DNA of 64,000 nucleotides from Neospora caninum Liverpool (taxonomy: Eukaryota > Apicomplexa > Conoidasida > Eucoccidiorida > Sarcocystidae). Shown one piece after another: positions 37,381-48,959 of this stretch. Location: positions 2,239,014 to 2,303,013 of the forward strand of contig NC_018391.1 of NCBI RefSeq assembly GCF_000208865.1. Reading direction: 5' to 3'. The notes under the pieces are model-generated. The model was not told the origin of the DNA. It searched no databases and saw only the letters and a program-made list of their open reading frames with translations. Position numbers and translations under genes: made by a program. Numbering within the stretch: position 1 is the stretch's first letter; the number at the start of each line of letters is the position of its first letter.

Positions 37381-40300
37381 ATGTTGGGGCGCCGCTGCTC
37401 GTACGACAGTTTTCTTCCGCCTCATCATGGCCAAAATGGTAATGGGTTCGGGTCTTTGTCTTTCGATCCCACGATGGCGAACTTGATCGCTCGAGCGAAC
37501 TCGCACGGCCAAGCGGACCAGCTTCCGTCTAGGTTTCCTTCACTGTCGTCGAAAGGCTCTGGCGACTACAACGGAACGCGCGACATGTCGCGCGACATGT
37601 TCGTTCATTCGGGGATTCCGTTTCTCTTAGACAGCCAGGGAGGCAATCCTGCGACGGGAGACATTTCCGGCAGAGATGCGTTTGGTGCTGATCCGGCAGT
37701 CGCGGGCGTGGACCTATTAACTAATACGTCCGGGCGGCGGCATGAGTTAGACCGTTCCGGAACGGGTAGCAGCTGCGGTGATCGACCATCACGTGGACAT
37801 AGTTTTCGCCGAACTGATTCAACCAATTCGGACCAGCCTCTGCTGATGTTTTCGAAGACAGACGATCCCGCTGCTTATGGATCTGGTCAACTGGAGGAGG
37901 TAAGACTACGCGTTTGACATACTCCACTTAGGTTTAGCCGCTGGCTGCGAAAACATCGGCTATGTACCTGCTTGGCACTTGAGTTATATAAGGCACAGAT
38001 TTGCGTTAAGTGAATTAGATGCTGTCAGCGGTGAGGTCAGGAATTAGTTTTGTATATGGGTCCGACTTTGCAGTTAGAGAGTGTTTAGAGGCGCTGTACG
38101 GCGACCCCAGCTGCCGGTCGTTGCGCCTGCTACCCGGTAGCTTGTGTAGAGCGTGGTCACGGGAACGTGTGTTACGCTGTGTTGTCGGTGAACGTGCAAG
38201 TGGTGCATTTGCCAGGCTGTCCAGTTGATAGTGATTGCATGATGAGGGTTTGTGTCCGTACAGGGTGGTCCGCCTACATTCATAACGCAGGGTCCGCCGG
38301 TCCTTCAGGCGGCGGAATCCGAGACAGGCTCTTCGTCGATGAGTACAATGCCGAGTGCATCCTTCCCTGTTGCGGACTCCTGCTCGACAACAACAGCCAG
38401 CATGGAGAACTTGATAAGCCAAACAGGAACTTCTGTTGCCTTGCAAAGCTCGGGATCTCGTTTCGGTGAACGAGTGTCACAGACATCACAGTCGTGTAGG
38501 GCAGGAGGCTCTGGTTCGCAAGCGGGACGCGGCGAAAGCTTCTATTGCTCATCTGATCAGCGAATACCCATGGATAGAGCAGATGCTCAACACAGGACGA
38601 CTGGGGGTAACGTCCCGACTGACTGCCTTGGTCTTTGGCAGGGGGGCACGCCCTTGCATGTGGCACCGGAACAATATCGTGTGGTGTACCCACATCAAGG
38701 CCATAGTTCCGAGATGCAAAGAAAGTGGGAACCAAGCACTGGACAATATCAGCCGCCTGCGGGGACGCCGTATTTAGGGACGGCCTACCATTGGTCCGGT
38801 GACTGGTTTGGTGCAGAACAACATGAAGGCGCGTGTAAAAACACACTGTGTTTTGATCAACGTGACACCGAAGGCACCAGCGAAGGCGCTGTACCAGGGA
38901 CTCGAGACGATCATGCCAGAGGTAAGGAGATGTAGTTATCTCGTGTGCGTAGCAGTAAGGTTATCGCAAATGTGCCGGCGTCGCCGTCTCTTGATATTCA
39001 CCGTGCCAGCTTCTGGCAAGCATGCACTTTCTTCCGAAAATGACATAGATCAGCCAGCAGCTGAGATAGTGCTTCGGCAGCAGAGGACAGCTGGACGAAG
39101 CACACGAAGTCATTCCGAAGCGTTTGACAGTGACAACAGGAGAGCGTCTTGTGCCAGTGCCTTTGTTGCCAACAAGCTACCGGTGGAAGATGAATGTTCA
39201 TTAAACCAGCTCCGCAAGTTAATCCGCGCATGCTGTTGATTATTACTGACAGAACCCGTGTGCTGTGCGTTTGCAGCTCTGTCGGATTCGGGAGTGATGT
39301 CACTGACGACTGATGCATACTTTTCAGCAGCACACTCTGAAGCTGTTTCGCCAGCATCATCAGTGCCGTCAGATAATGGCTGTGCCATCCATCGTGGAGT
39401 TGCGGGTGATGAGGTGTCTCCAGCTACTGCAGAAGGAAAGCAGAACGGGGTCTCCCCTGCGGGCAGCAGTGTTTTCAGATCTTCCTCTTCTCTGGTCCCG
39501 CCGACGGGAAACTCCACAGCAACATCTTCACCTGGAACTTTAGCAGACGCCAGCTGCAATGGTTCACTTGCAGCTCCTGACGAATCTTGTGTTCTGCCAA
39601 GTAGGACGACTGGGACCAGCAGCAGCAGTGATTCCGGTGATTCCCATTCGGAGGGGGGTGAGGGATCTGAAGGGGGGGATCGGTGCATCACGGAGCTCAC
39701 GAAGGGAAACAGGTGCATTCGAGGCGCACCTCGGGCCACAGTGCAACAGCTGTATGGTCAGACATACGATCTAGAGGCATTGGCTCTCGAAATTGACCGT
39801 ACCTCTCTGGATGCTATGGACACGGGCGAGATTAGAAGAGAATACTATCCGGGTGTGAAGTTCCCGGTTGGCGATCTAGGTCGTAAACTACTGTTGATCG
39901 CTGTGCGAGAAAAGATGGAGGTAGGTCACCGCAATCAGAGTAGCGGATCATTGGCGGAAATCGCGGGTGTAACGTGCGTCGACGATTTCAAACGTCGGTG
40001 GATTCGGGGCTGAATATATTCGGATATACCAGAAGAAGAGTTCAAATGGACCAATTAATGTTAAAGTGGGTTGTAGGGTGTGGGGACGACGGATAGCCAA
40101 CATTCTCAGAGACTGCCTGGAGACTGGCCAGACGCCCATACACACATGCCTTGATTCGAGCTAAGCCACTACAAACTGACCTTGCGATGTTTCAGGGAAT
40201 GACCGAATGCTCTGTCCAAGAAAATATAAATAATGCTGTTTCTTCGCTGTTGCGTTGCATGCAGGCCGGCACATGCGGACAACTGAAGTTTCTCACTTTG

Positions 40301-41929
40301 ACAGACTTGTTCCGCCTGGCATACGAGCTGGGCATGTGGAGCTTTGCATTGAAAGTCTCGATGGCATACAAAGCTGGAGGCCTCCGTATTCCAAAAGGAG
40401 GCCTAGGGGGTAGTGGAAGAGGAGGAAGCGGAAGGGATGAATTATGGTGTGCCAAAGAGAGCCGTCGCCGCCGAAAAGGACGAAAAAGCAACAGATCTAG
40501 GACAAAAGCAGGCGGCTGCAGAGTCGCGAAGGCAGAACAAGATGAGGATGTTCAAGAGGACGACGAAGAGGAGGAGGAAGAACATCCTGATACCATGACA
40601 TGGCATCTTCAAAGAGAATTCCAAGATCGAGGTGCTAGAGCTGAATTTGGTGAGGAACCTCGCGAGATAAACGAAGGACACTTCGTTAGTGAGACAGACG
40701 GCAAAGGAATGAAAGAGTGGGGTCTAGAGGACAGGAACGGAATATACAGCCATGGAATATCTGAAGGCCGGATAGAGAGCGGGGAGAGTGGCGACTTCAG
40801 AAACGGTGAAGCCCCGTCAAACCAAAAAACGCCGGAAGGCCTTGCGTGCGGTGAGCCTGTCCAGTTGCCAAGCTTGCTGCCAGAGGAAGAGAGTCAGCCC
40901 GTGTCTCATCATGGACAGTTATTGGGTGAACGCCTGACGCAACAACCACAAGGACTGAAGGGGCAGTTTGACTTCGAGGGTTATGTGAAGCACGAAGGCG
41001 AACTACGAGCAGCCCAGTGGGCGAGGCAGACACAGCCTCTGGCGGTAGGAGGAGACGTAGATGAAACAGAAAGCCAGTCAACTATGCAGTTGAGGGCAAG
41101 AGCGAGGCCTGCTCGAGTGAGAAGGGGGAAGAAAAGAAGTCGAGCGCAGAATTTCGAGGGGGATGAGGACGACGCGATGACGTGGGAGACTGATGGGCAA
41201 GCAATTGTAGGTGGGAGGTATGACAGTGGGCTCTCGGCTGAAGGCTCGTTCAGCGGTGACAACCACGCTGTGTTGAGAGACGTTTCCAGTACTTCTTCCG
41301 TTTTTGTTCATCCCAAAACACAGGACGTGGAAGCGGGCGTGGTGTCACCGGGCAGAAGAGAGGTCGGGCCGAGTTCGGAGAAGGTGGCGAGAGTAGATGG
41401 GAACATGAGTTGTGGTTTCGAATTGGCTGACCGTTTTGATTCAGCCACTTCAGGTTCACGCGAATTCCACTCCCTTCAGTCTGCCGGTGCTTCTGATTCC
41501 AAGATGATGTCAGTTCTTCATGTGTCGGGTCCGCAAAGTGGCGTAGATAGGGGAGACCAGACCGCCGAAGAGGGTGGACTGCTTCCGCCACCTTCTGATG
41601 CAGTGGAGAACGGATGTCGGAGCTCGGTATCGCCGGCAGACTTTGCAATTAAAGACTTGTATTTTTACGACCAGTTACGGTGCGGCGGTCAGGAGGGTGC
41701 AGGGGCAGGAAGGACAGATCTGAACACCTCTACACTTGGGGATGGGAACGTGGATTTGCAGATTTTTCGTCCTCAGGCAGGCGGGGTAGATTACAGCTTG
41801 AAAGGCTGCATTCCGGACGATTACAGCCGAACGGTTGAGCAAGAAGAGCAGATAAACCGTGCATCCTTTTGTCAAGCAGCAGATGAGGCTGGCGTCGCTG
41901 TCGGCGAGTGGATTGGTGGGAACCAGTAG
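37381..41929 (+). CDS. Large protein of unknown function with a split helical domain and acidic tail
   Basis: Not recognised. Exons are 37381-37899, 38264-38921, 39277-39920 and 40196-41929, giving 1,184 aa; the phase is correct at all three introns, and this settles the frame between 38.3 and 38.9 kb where other frames are also open. The first 170 residues are glycine/serine/aspartate-rich. Exon 2 is Q/G/S-rich with an aromatic patch (YLGTAYHWSGDWFG). The end of exon 3 and the start of exon 4 (about 546-665) form the only clearly structured part: VQQLYGQTYDLEALALEIDR, YYPGVKFPVGDLGRKLLLIA, then LKFLTLTDLFRLAYELGMWS, predicted helical. The remainder is low-complexity with acidic runs, basic patches (RARARPARVRRGKKR) and two D-x-MTW motifs. 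The composition suggests a nuclear protein. No AP2 domain was found. The start could lie further upstream. Confidence 0.75.
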
Positions 41930-43391
41930 TAACGCGTCATCGTGGGCCCGGGGATATCAGTTGTGCTCTGTCGGAAAGCGTGTGCTACAGTTTCGGAAAA
42001 TGAGGCGATATTTTCGTGTTCTCTGATCGCTGTCGGGCTGACGGCGACGGTACGGTGCGTTTTATGTGCAGTTTGTGTTTCGTGGCAGGGAAGAAGCTGT
42101 CTTCCGCAGGTTACGTGAACAAAAGCGAACCGTGTCTGTCTTCGGTATATGGCTGGAAAGCAGAGACGACAGGTATCGTTGTGCTCAGGAGTATTCGGTG
42201 CTTTCGTTAAAAAGAAGCAGACGTTTCAGATTAAGTGAGACCCTTTATTTCCTCGCGACGTGACAGGAATACTTCACGCGGGGCGGTTTGGGGGGACGCA
42301 AGTCACTAACCGTGCTTCCGCATGTCCGTTCCCGCGAACGAGAGTCTTTGACACGGGCCTGGCTGCTGTGTGGTTAGTACAGGTTCCGTATGAATAAACT
42401 ACATGTGGAGAAAGTTTCTGCAGTAGTGCGGTTCCAAGTGAGTCCGTGCTGAGGGTGCCTTGAAATAACATATCTGGCGTGGCCCGAGCGGGGTGCGCTG
42501 GTGTTTGGTTTGGATTCAGGTTATATTCCGGATCATACTTTTTGCAAGCGTGCTACCATTTTGCTTCCGTTTCTGAGCCGTGTTTATGCATGCGAACAGC
42601 CGCCGAGTGTTGTAGCGTTGGTCTGTCTGTACACGAAAAACGAGGCGGAGCTTCCTTAAATGTTTAGCCCCCCTTAATTCCGAAAGGGCGTAGAGGAGTG
42701 CTTCCATTTTGCAGAATGCCAATTCGGACGAGTGATCCCAGAGGAAAATGCGCCTTCGTATGACGTATCTTCGGCAGATGTGGGTGTGTGAATGTCATCT
42801 ATCCGTACTCGCAGACTGACATTCGCGATCACGGTTTCTGTCAAACCAGATCACCCAGAGGACTTTAAAAGACGGAGTGCAATGGACAAGAGAGGTCATA
42901 GTGCAACCGCTAGGGCAGAAAACAGTTGTACAGTAGCTGAAACGAGAGGGTCGAAAGCCAGAGTTTGTCAGAGCTACAAACAGTTCCGTGTAGAGCGACA
43001 CCGTGCAATATATATACTGTGAAAGAATACCGTAACATTCGTTTTGGTAGACGCGAAAGACGCGAAACAGTTTGAGAAGTCTCTCGAGCGACGAATTGGG
43101 CCCCCGTCGTAGATATTGTACAATGAAAGTACTTCCGTACAAGGCACACGTGTGGATACGCGCGCAAAGGGATTCGGGTACCGAGAAGGGAGGTGTAAAC
43201 GAATCAACGCGAGTGCCACCGCTCCAGTGAACTCTGCTACACACACATCTCAAACCATCGGGACGATGCCGAAGGTACAGAACCGAGTTCCCGACGAAAT
43301 CGTTCCGCTTTATTGAGGGGTAGCCTGCAGGCTTACGCGAGGACGAATCCAACCATGCTGTCACCATGTCTTGCTAATAGGATCCTAAACG
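41930..43391. other. 1.5 kb intergenic region
   Basis: T-rich, with only short frames on both strands. It contains the 3' end of the preceding gene. No regulatory element could be assigned. Confidence 0.35.
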
Positions 43392-44437
43392 GTGTCAAAG
43401 CGCTCGCGTGCTTTGCAGCTTTTGAGACCGATGAAACTTGTCTCATGTGGAAAGGCTAGCGGATCTGGTACGACACATGACTTTGATCTTGATGCACGAC
43501 CCTTTCAATTGTCCAATCTTATCGAACACTCTGCGACTCCCCTGCGATGCCGCCTTCACCGCGAAAAGTATACGGACCGTATGGTTGAGGAACGAGCGCG
43601 ATGTGGGAACGATCGGATGTGGCTGCAGAACTCTTTCCCGTGACTTTATCTGCCCTTCACTTTCGGCAGTGGGTCACGCCAACCCGCCTACGGCGCACGT
43701 CGATTGACTACACACCGCAGCGCGCTGGCCTCGAACATCTCCCTTGTTCATGTGTCAGATCTCTTCCTCTACAATCCGGACCAACGTCAAAATTTGGAGA
43801 CCATTAGTTCGGGACACTATCTCTTAGAGCTCGAGGTGCCGCGAAACGCACAGTGCGAGATATCAAGAGACGAAGGCCCTCGAGGGTAGATCAGCGAGTT
43901 CCTACGGCGTTTCAGATGCATGCACTGCTTAGAAGTCGTTTTACTGAAAAAAGTGACGAGGCTTTAGAGAGCTTACGCTCAAGCAGGGGGAATGTTCGGA
44001 GACGCCCGGCTAGCACGAGGTGCGAAGCTGTCCACAGAACAGACTACAGAAACAGACGGGCGAGGACCATATCGCGAGTAAGCCGACCAATCTACGAGCG
44101 ACAAAAAACAATGGAGAAACAAACAGTGGCAAACCGTCTGAAAAAGCAGCGGGCACGTGCAGTAGATATGTCGTCTGCTGTAGACGTTGCACCGTCTCAG
44201 CTCGCTGAAAAAGAACTACCAAAGCTCCGCTGTACAGATCTGCCCGGTTCACTACGCGGGGAGGACGCAACCAAGTTACATCTGCACAGTCAACGTTCCT
44301 CTCTGCACCGAAAAAAGGCCCATTCCCGAGAGGTAGGCAGCAAGGGCGTCCTGGACAACAGGGACTTCCACTCGAGGAACGGAAAACGCATAACGTTTCT
44401 GCGCACACGTACTGGAGAATCTACGCAGCGCCACTAA
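43392..44437 (+). CDS. Candidate gene, basic protein, exon structure uncertain
   Basis: Not recognised. The best segment is the frame open from 43808, just after an ATTAG acceptor-like site, to the TAA at 44435-44437, about 209 codons. It is rich in R, K and S and contains QMHALLRSRFTEKSDEALES and YERQKTMEKQTVANRLKKQR. It has no ATG at its 5' end, so an upstream exon is required. The frames around 43392-43640 and 43670-43889 (HYLLELEVPRN) both look protein-like, but I could not join them in phase with confidence. A GTAGGC donor near 44332 could connect to the frame at 44717-45040. The segment may be a genuine gene, or a decayed one. Confidence 0.35.
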
Positions 44438-44716
44438 CAAGTATGCTTCTTTAGCCGTTCATGCTTCACGCAGGAAACACCCCAAGAGGCTGCGTGTGGT
44501 TCATTGGTGGCGCCGCTGAGTCACCCCAAGTCAGAAGAAATACAGCAAACCCCAAGAGACTATGCGTTGAACGATTCCCATTTTTGCTCTAGAGTACACA
44601 AGCAACAAATCACGCCCGGACAAAAACTCGGTTTAATCGCTAGGTGAATCCCCCGCGCCACGCGAAGCCTGAACCCCTCGTTGCCAGTCACCCTGTGAGC
44701 ACCTCCCCTACGAACG

Positions 44717-45040
44717 TTGCTCAACAGATCATCACATTTCACTGCCTTGCCGGCAACTCGGGAACACCTTTCGTACCAACCGATCTGCAAACACGAACTG
44801 CGTGCCGTGCTTCCTGGCTCAGCGGGCGGAACTGCGGAGAGCAGCGGCCTGCGCGATCAACTGCCTGGTCCCGGAAGAAGGCTTGTAGGAACTGAAGCAA
44901 AGATTTCGCGCCGCGAATCGACTCAGCCAGAGTTTTCTTTGTTTGACACAAAGCAGCTGTACGCGGGCAACCCTGCCCCTCGCGAGATCGAGAAAGAGAA
45001 ACGAGTAGAAAAAAAGAAAAACAGCAGTCAAGTCAGTTGA
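44717..45040 (+). CDS. Candidate 3' exon, unknown protein
   Basis: The frame ends SLFDTKQLYAGNPAPREIEK followed by a lysine/glutamate-rich tail and a TGA at 45038-45040. The peptide looks more protein-like than its alternatives, but it has no ATG. An AG acceptor lies near 44821. It may belong with the 43.4-44.4 kb candidate; its end is only 32 nt from the convergent TECR stop codon. Confidence 0.25.
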   Translation: MLNRSSHFTALPATREHLSYQPICKHELRAVLPGSAGGTAESSGLRDQLPGPGRRLVGTEAKISRRESTQPEFSLFDTKQLYAGNPAPREIEKEKRVEKKKNSSQVS

Positions 45041-45072
45041 AGGCCTTGCTGGTCGACCGCCAAGCAGCTGAA

Positions 45073-48000
45073 TCAGAGGATGAATGGAATGATTGCGCGA
45101 CGGTTCCTACAAATAGAACACAAAGCCAACAAAGCGACGGCAATCTGCACGCGCACGAACAACTCCATTCCCTGAACTAAAAACAGTGGAGCTTCAGAGA
45201 AGCGTCGAAAGCCGGTGTTTACTCTGGATCTTAAATCTGACGCATCTTAACACCGATTCACGGAAAGGGTCACGTGCCATAGGGGGAACGTGTGGAGATC
45301 CTTTTTTCTAGCGGGCGCTTGGCCCAGGAAAAAATCTTCGCCCCGGACGTGCTCTGGGTTACAAAGAACGCTTTCGAATTTTCGCAACGCGTTCCCTCTT
45401 GTCCGTGTACTTCACCGAACTACAAAAGCTAGGCCACAGACGCCGTGCCTCAGAGCGGCTCGCACCTCCGTCCCGCTGCGCCGTGTCGGAGCGCTGTGAA
45501 TCAGAGACTGCGACCTACACGGAAGTCCTGACTCCAACTGCCCCACGCGCCGAAATGGGTGTTGGGAGTGAATCGACAGCCCTTTCAAGACACACGCCGC
45601 CCGGTTCTGATAACGTGTGCCATCTAGACCCTGAAAAACCCACCTGGGATAGTCCTTGAATTCGGATCGATAATTCCGTTGCTTCTTCAGCGCCCACTCC
45701 GTCATCTTCAGGAATCCAACGACTGTGAAGATCCAAGCTGGAAAGAACACCCCGCAAAAGAGCTTTGCACAAAACCCACATGAAAGGCCAGGACAGCACC
45801 ACTCCGGTAGTAAGATATAAGATAGTAGCTAGTCTACCATATAAGATGTAAGTCGCTTGTAAACGGACTCCAGTCCCGCCACGTCACTTCCAAACGTTCT
45901 CGATACGGCAACGCGTCTCCCAGGTAAACTTGGGATGAACCACCCGTTCGTATCGCCCCCGCCGTTTCCCCACGGTGCGCATGCAATCTCAGCGACCTGA
46001 CACGTCCACCGCTCCTCCAGCATTGCGTCACGCGACCGTTTCGCTTCTTGACAATTTCAGAGATCACCGAAACGACGCCTAAGAAAAGGGATCTTACAGG
46101 TCAGACAAGAAACGAGAATGGAAAAGGTCACCCAGACGAGTGTTTCCCAGAAGTAGTTCGCGCAGCTGACGAGGTCGAATCCCCACCCACAGGGGACTCC
46201 GCGCTGGCGGGTGCCGCGGGCCCGCAGGCCCCGGAGAATCAAGTGCGTCTTGAAGTTCAGCAACTCGAAGCCCTGAGAGGGGGGAGACACACACATACGG
46301 AGCAGTAGACAATCAAAAGACAGTTAACGCCCTGTTCGTTTCCTTCTTCATCCCGCTTTTGTGGGGCCGATTCTCTGCGCCTGTTGCAGCCAAGAAGCGA
46401 CGCAGGGTCAGAAACGTTCTTTCAGAGTGGAAGCTAAAAACACCGGATGACGACAACGCACACCGCGAGTCCGTGAAGAAAAACCGTGTTGGCGAGTCTC
46501 GGGAGCGAAAGGTCTTTGTTCTGTGCAGCTGAGAGCGTTGCTGTATAGCGGAGATACTTCCCAAGGGCGCTGCTTCCTGTTCTGAAAAGGCTACGCTCGT
46601 CGACGCGTCATAGAGACTGAGGCCAAACGGCGGGAGACGGTCGCGATTCCACGCATGGACGGAGCTAGAGCCCCTCCGTTCTTTGGGAAGTTCACGCCTG
46701 CAACGCGAGAGTCGCCTCGGAGTCCCCCCTGGATTCAAGACGTTTTGTGCGCCACAGAAAAACGGAAAGGCGACTCGAAGACTAGCACCTCACCACCATC
46801 GCTGCGGCGAGGCCGTAGATGACAACGGGTTGGTCATCCCCCCACATAGGTTTGTATTTAGGGTGGAACAGGAAGTAGCCGACGAAGACGCCAAAGAGAA
46901 GCCAGTAGTGACTGCAGTTGATGGGGACGTTTCGGATGGGCATCGTGCTGCTGCTGAATCGGTGGACAAACAACGTCTCCAACTCCCGCTTGACGTAGTG
47001 AAGCATTGTGAGCCAAAAGGCGACTCTGCAAGAAGCCACCACGCACACCCGAAAACACCCGTCGACTAGCCGATTTTTTTGGCGAGGGAACCTCGCGGTC
47101 GGTGCGAGAGAAAAAAAGAAAACACGGACCAGGTGACAGCGTGCGTCGAGAGGCAGGCTGGCACACGCGGCGCCGACGCGCGAGGCTACCGCGACAGATG
47201 TCCTGCAACTCCCGAGCGACGAAGGCGCGCCTTTCGTTCTTCGGCAGTTGAATGTTAAGGCAACGCTTTATAAAAAGAGGCCAGAATCCCCACCCGGAAG
47301 AACACGACGTGCAGGACGTCCCCGAAGCGCCCCTCCCTGCACGAGGCAGGCAGGAGACCACCGCCGCGCGTCGGTACACCCCCGAGGCCAGGACTTACTT
47401 TTGCACAAGGCACTTTTCCGGAGGGACGTCGACGCCATAGATCAAGGCGGAGCAACAATAGAAGAGAGGAAAGATGAAGAGAGGCCCCGCGTACTCGAGC
47501 ACAAAGACGAGGCGCCACGAAATCTGCACACCTGCATGCACACGGGAGAAACGATGCAGACGATCAGGTTGCGCGATCCCTACGCCGAAAGAAAACTAAC
47601 GGGCTGTGTCTCTCTCCCTCGACCTCCACCCTGCCTCCTGAGGACGCGAAGCGGGCGGGAAGTAGATTCAAACCTGTTGAAGCTAAATCTCGATGAGGCG
47701 TGATGCTCTCTCATTCGGGCCAGCAGAGACAGGAGCCCTCGGAAAAACGGCGAGACCCGACCTGTCCAATTCCAAAGCATTTTAAACCACTACCTTAAAA
47801 CTTCACCCGAGGTTCGTTGCTAAACCGTAAACCGGGCATGAGATATATCCGAACAGGGAACCCGCATCCGCGCAACCGGGGGTTCTCCGCAGACAGGGCG
47901 ACTCCCCTCACTCGCCCCCGGCGACTCCCAAAAACGACATTGGCGACTTCAGAGAGGCTGACGCGCCTACCGAGGTCTTTGAAAACGAGTGTCGTGCCGT

Positions 48001-48959
48001 CTTGGACGCCGTACGCCTCGAGAGGACCGTTCCCTTTGATGGGCACGCCCTTGGCAGTGTCGACAGTCCACCATTGTCTCTCTGGATAGTAGTGAACTGC
48101 GAGGAACACGTCAGACAGAAAGGACAGAAAGAAAGGTCGGAAAAGAAAGGAGAGAGAAGCCGTTTCCACTGCCCAGATCGCCCGGTCCAGAAGCCGCCAA
48201 AGGAGCCACGCGCAGGTGTACGTCCGGAATAGACAGGTCGAGCTGTCATGTGAAGTTGCAGCGAACAGCAAGGATGCAACCGCCACGGCTCTCGGGGCAC
48301 CGGAGGCTTTCTCGGCTGTTGCAGCGTGCAGACACTGCGGACTGAACTGCCGAAAACGGCAATGCGACGTAGCCGTTTGAACAGTCCGCGCGGACTCAGG
48401 AAAACCTCGGCGGGGCAACCTCCCCATAAGAAAGAGATGTACGGATTCCAGCGCCGTTCCGTCCCCAAAGCACGAGTTTTCAAAGGATCGCGGCACACAG
48501 CGACTGACCCCGCTCCAGGGGAAGACGAAGCATCACTCCTGGCACGAAGGAACCGTAAAACCTGTGCAGTGAACAGTGGATAAGCTCTACGTGGATCTCT
48601 GCGGGAGTACGGACAACAACCGGGGACCGCGTTCTTTGATGGGAACCGAGAGAGGCGCACGATCTTTTCAGGTCGTTCCGGATGGATCCACTTATGCTTT
48701 CGAATGACCGTCCCTCTCTGCCTTTTTCGACGGAACAGAGAAAAACGACGGATACGGCCTTGATCAAGACTCCCCCTTGTCCTGACATCGCCTTTGCAGT
48801 CGAGAGAGAGAGCCGCTGTGGTATGCACTGCGCCGAGACTGCGCGCAGGGACGTACACTTTTGGTAGAAGAGTTCCTTGAATTCTTCCACGGTACAGTCA
48901 TCGGGCAGTTCGAAAGCGTCGATGAACTTCCCGTTCCGCTTCTTCAGTGAGATCCTCAT
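45073..48959 (-). CDS. TECR: Very-long-chain trans-2-enoyl-CoA reductase (TECR/Tsc13 family)
   Basis: It catalyses the last, NADPH-dependent reduction of each ER fatty-acid elongation cycle, converting trans-2-enoyl-CoA to acyl-CoA. Seven exons on the complement, 48857-48959, 47971-48096, 47399-47531, 46794-47025, 46098-46272, 45644-45737 and 45073-45106, give 298 aa (human TECR 308), all in phase. Residues 1-76 form the ubiquitin-like N-terminal region (MRISLKKRNGKFIDAFELPD; YYPERQ; DGTTLVFKDLG). The membrane reductase part follows: VQISWRLVFVLEYAGPLFIF, ELETLFVHRFSSSTMPIRNV, NCSHYW, FDLVSCANYFWE and WIFTVVGFLKMTEWALKKQR. The last 34-nt exon supplies RRAIIPFIL and the stop, matching the family's IIPF-L terminus. 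It lies more than 500 nt from the preceding exon and is easily missed. Several membrane spans are expected; the protein resides in the ER by family knowledge. Confidence 0.95.

Noticed and set aside
38436..38777. Alternative plus frame in exon 2 of the 37-42 kb gene
   Set aside because: Splice phases at 38264 and 38921/39277 fit only the other frame.
37381..41929. ApiAP2 transcription factor
   Set aside because: The length and nuclear-like composition fit, but no AP2 DNA-binding domain pattern is present, and I could not match the helical block to the AP2-coincident C-terminal domain.
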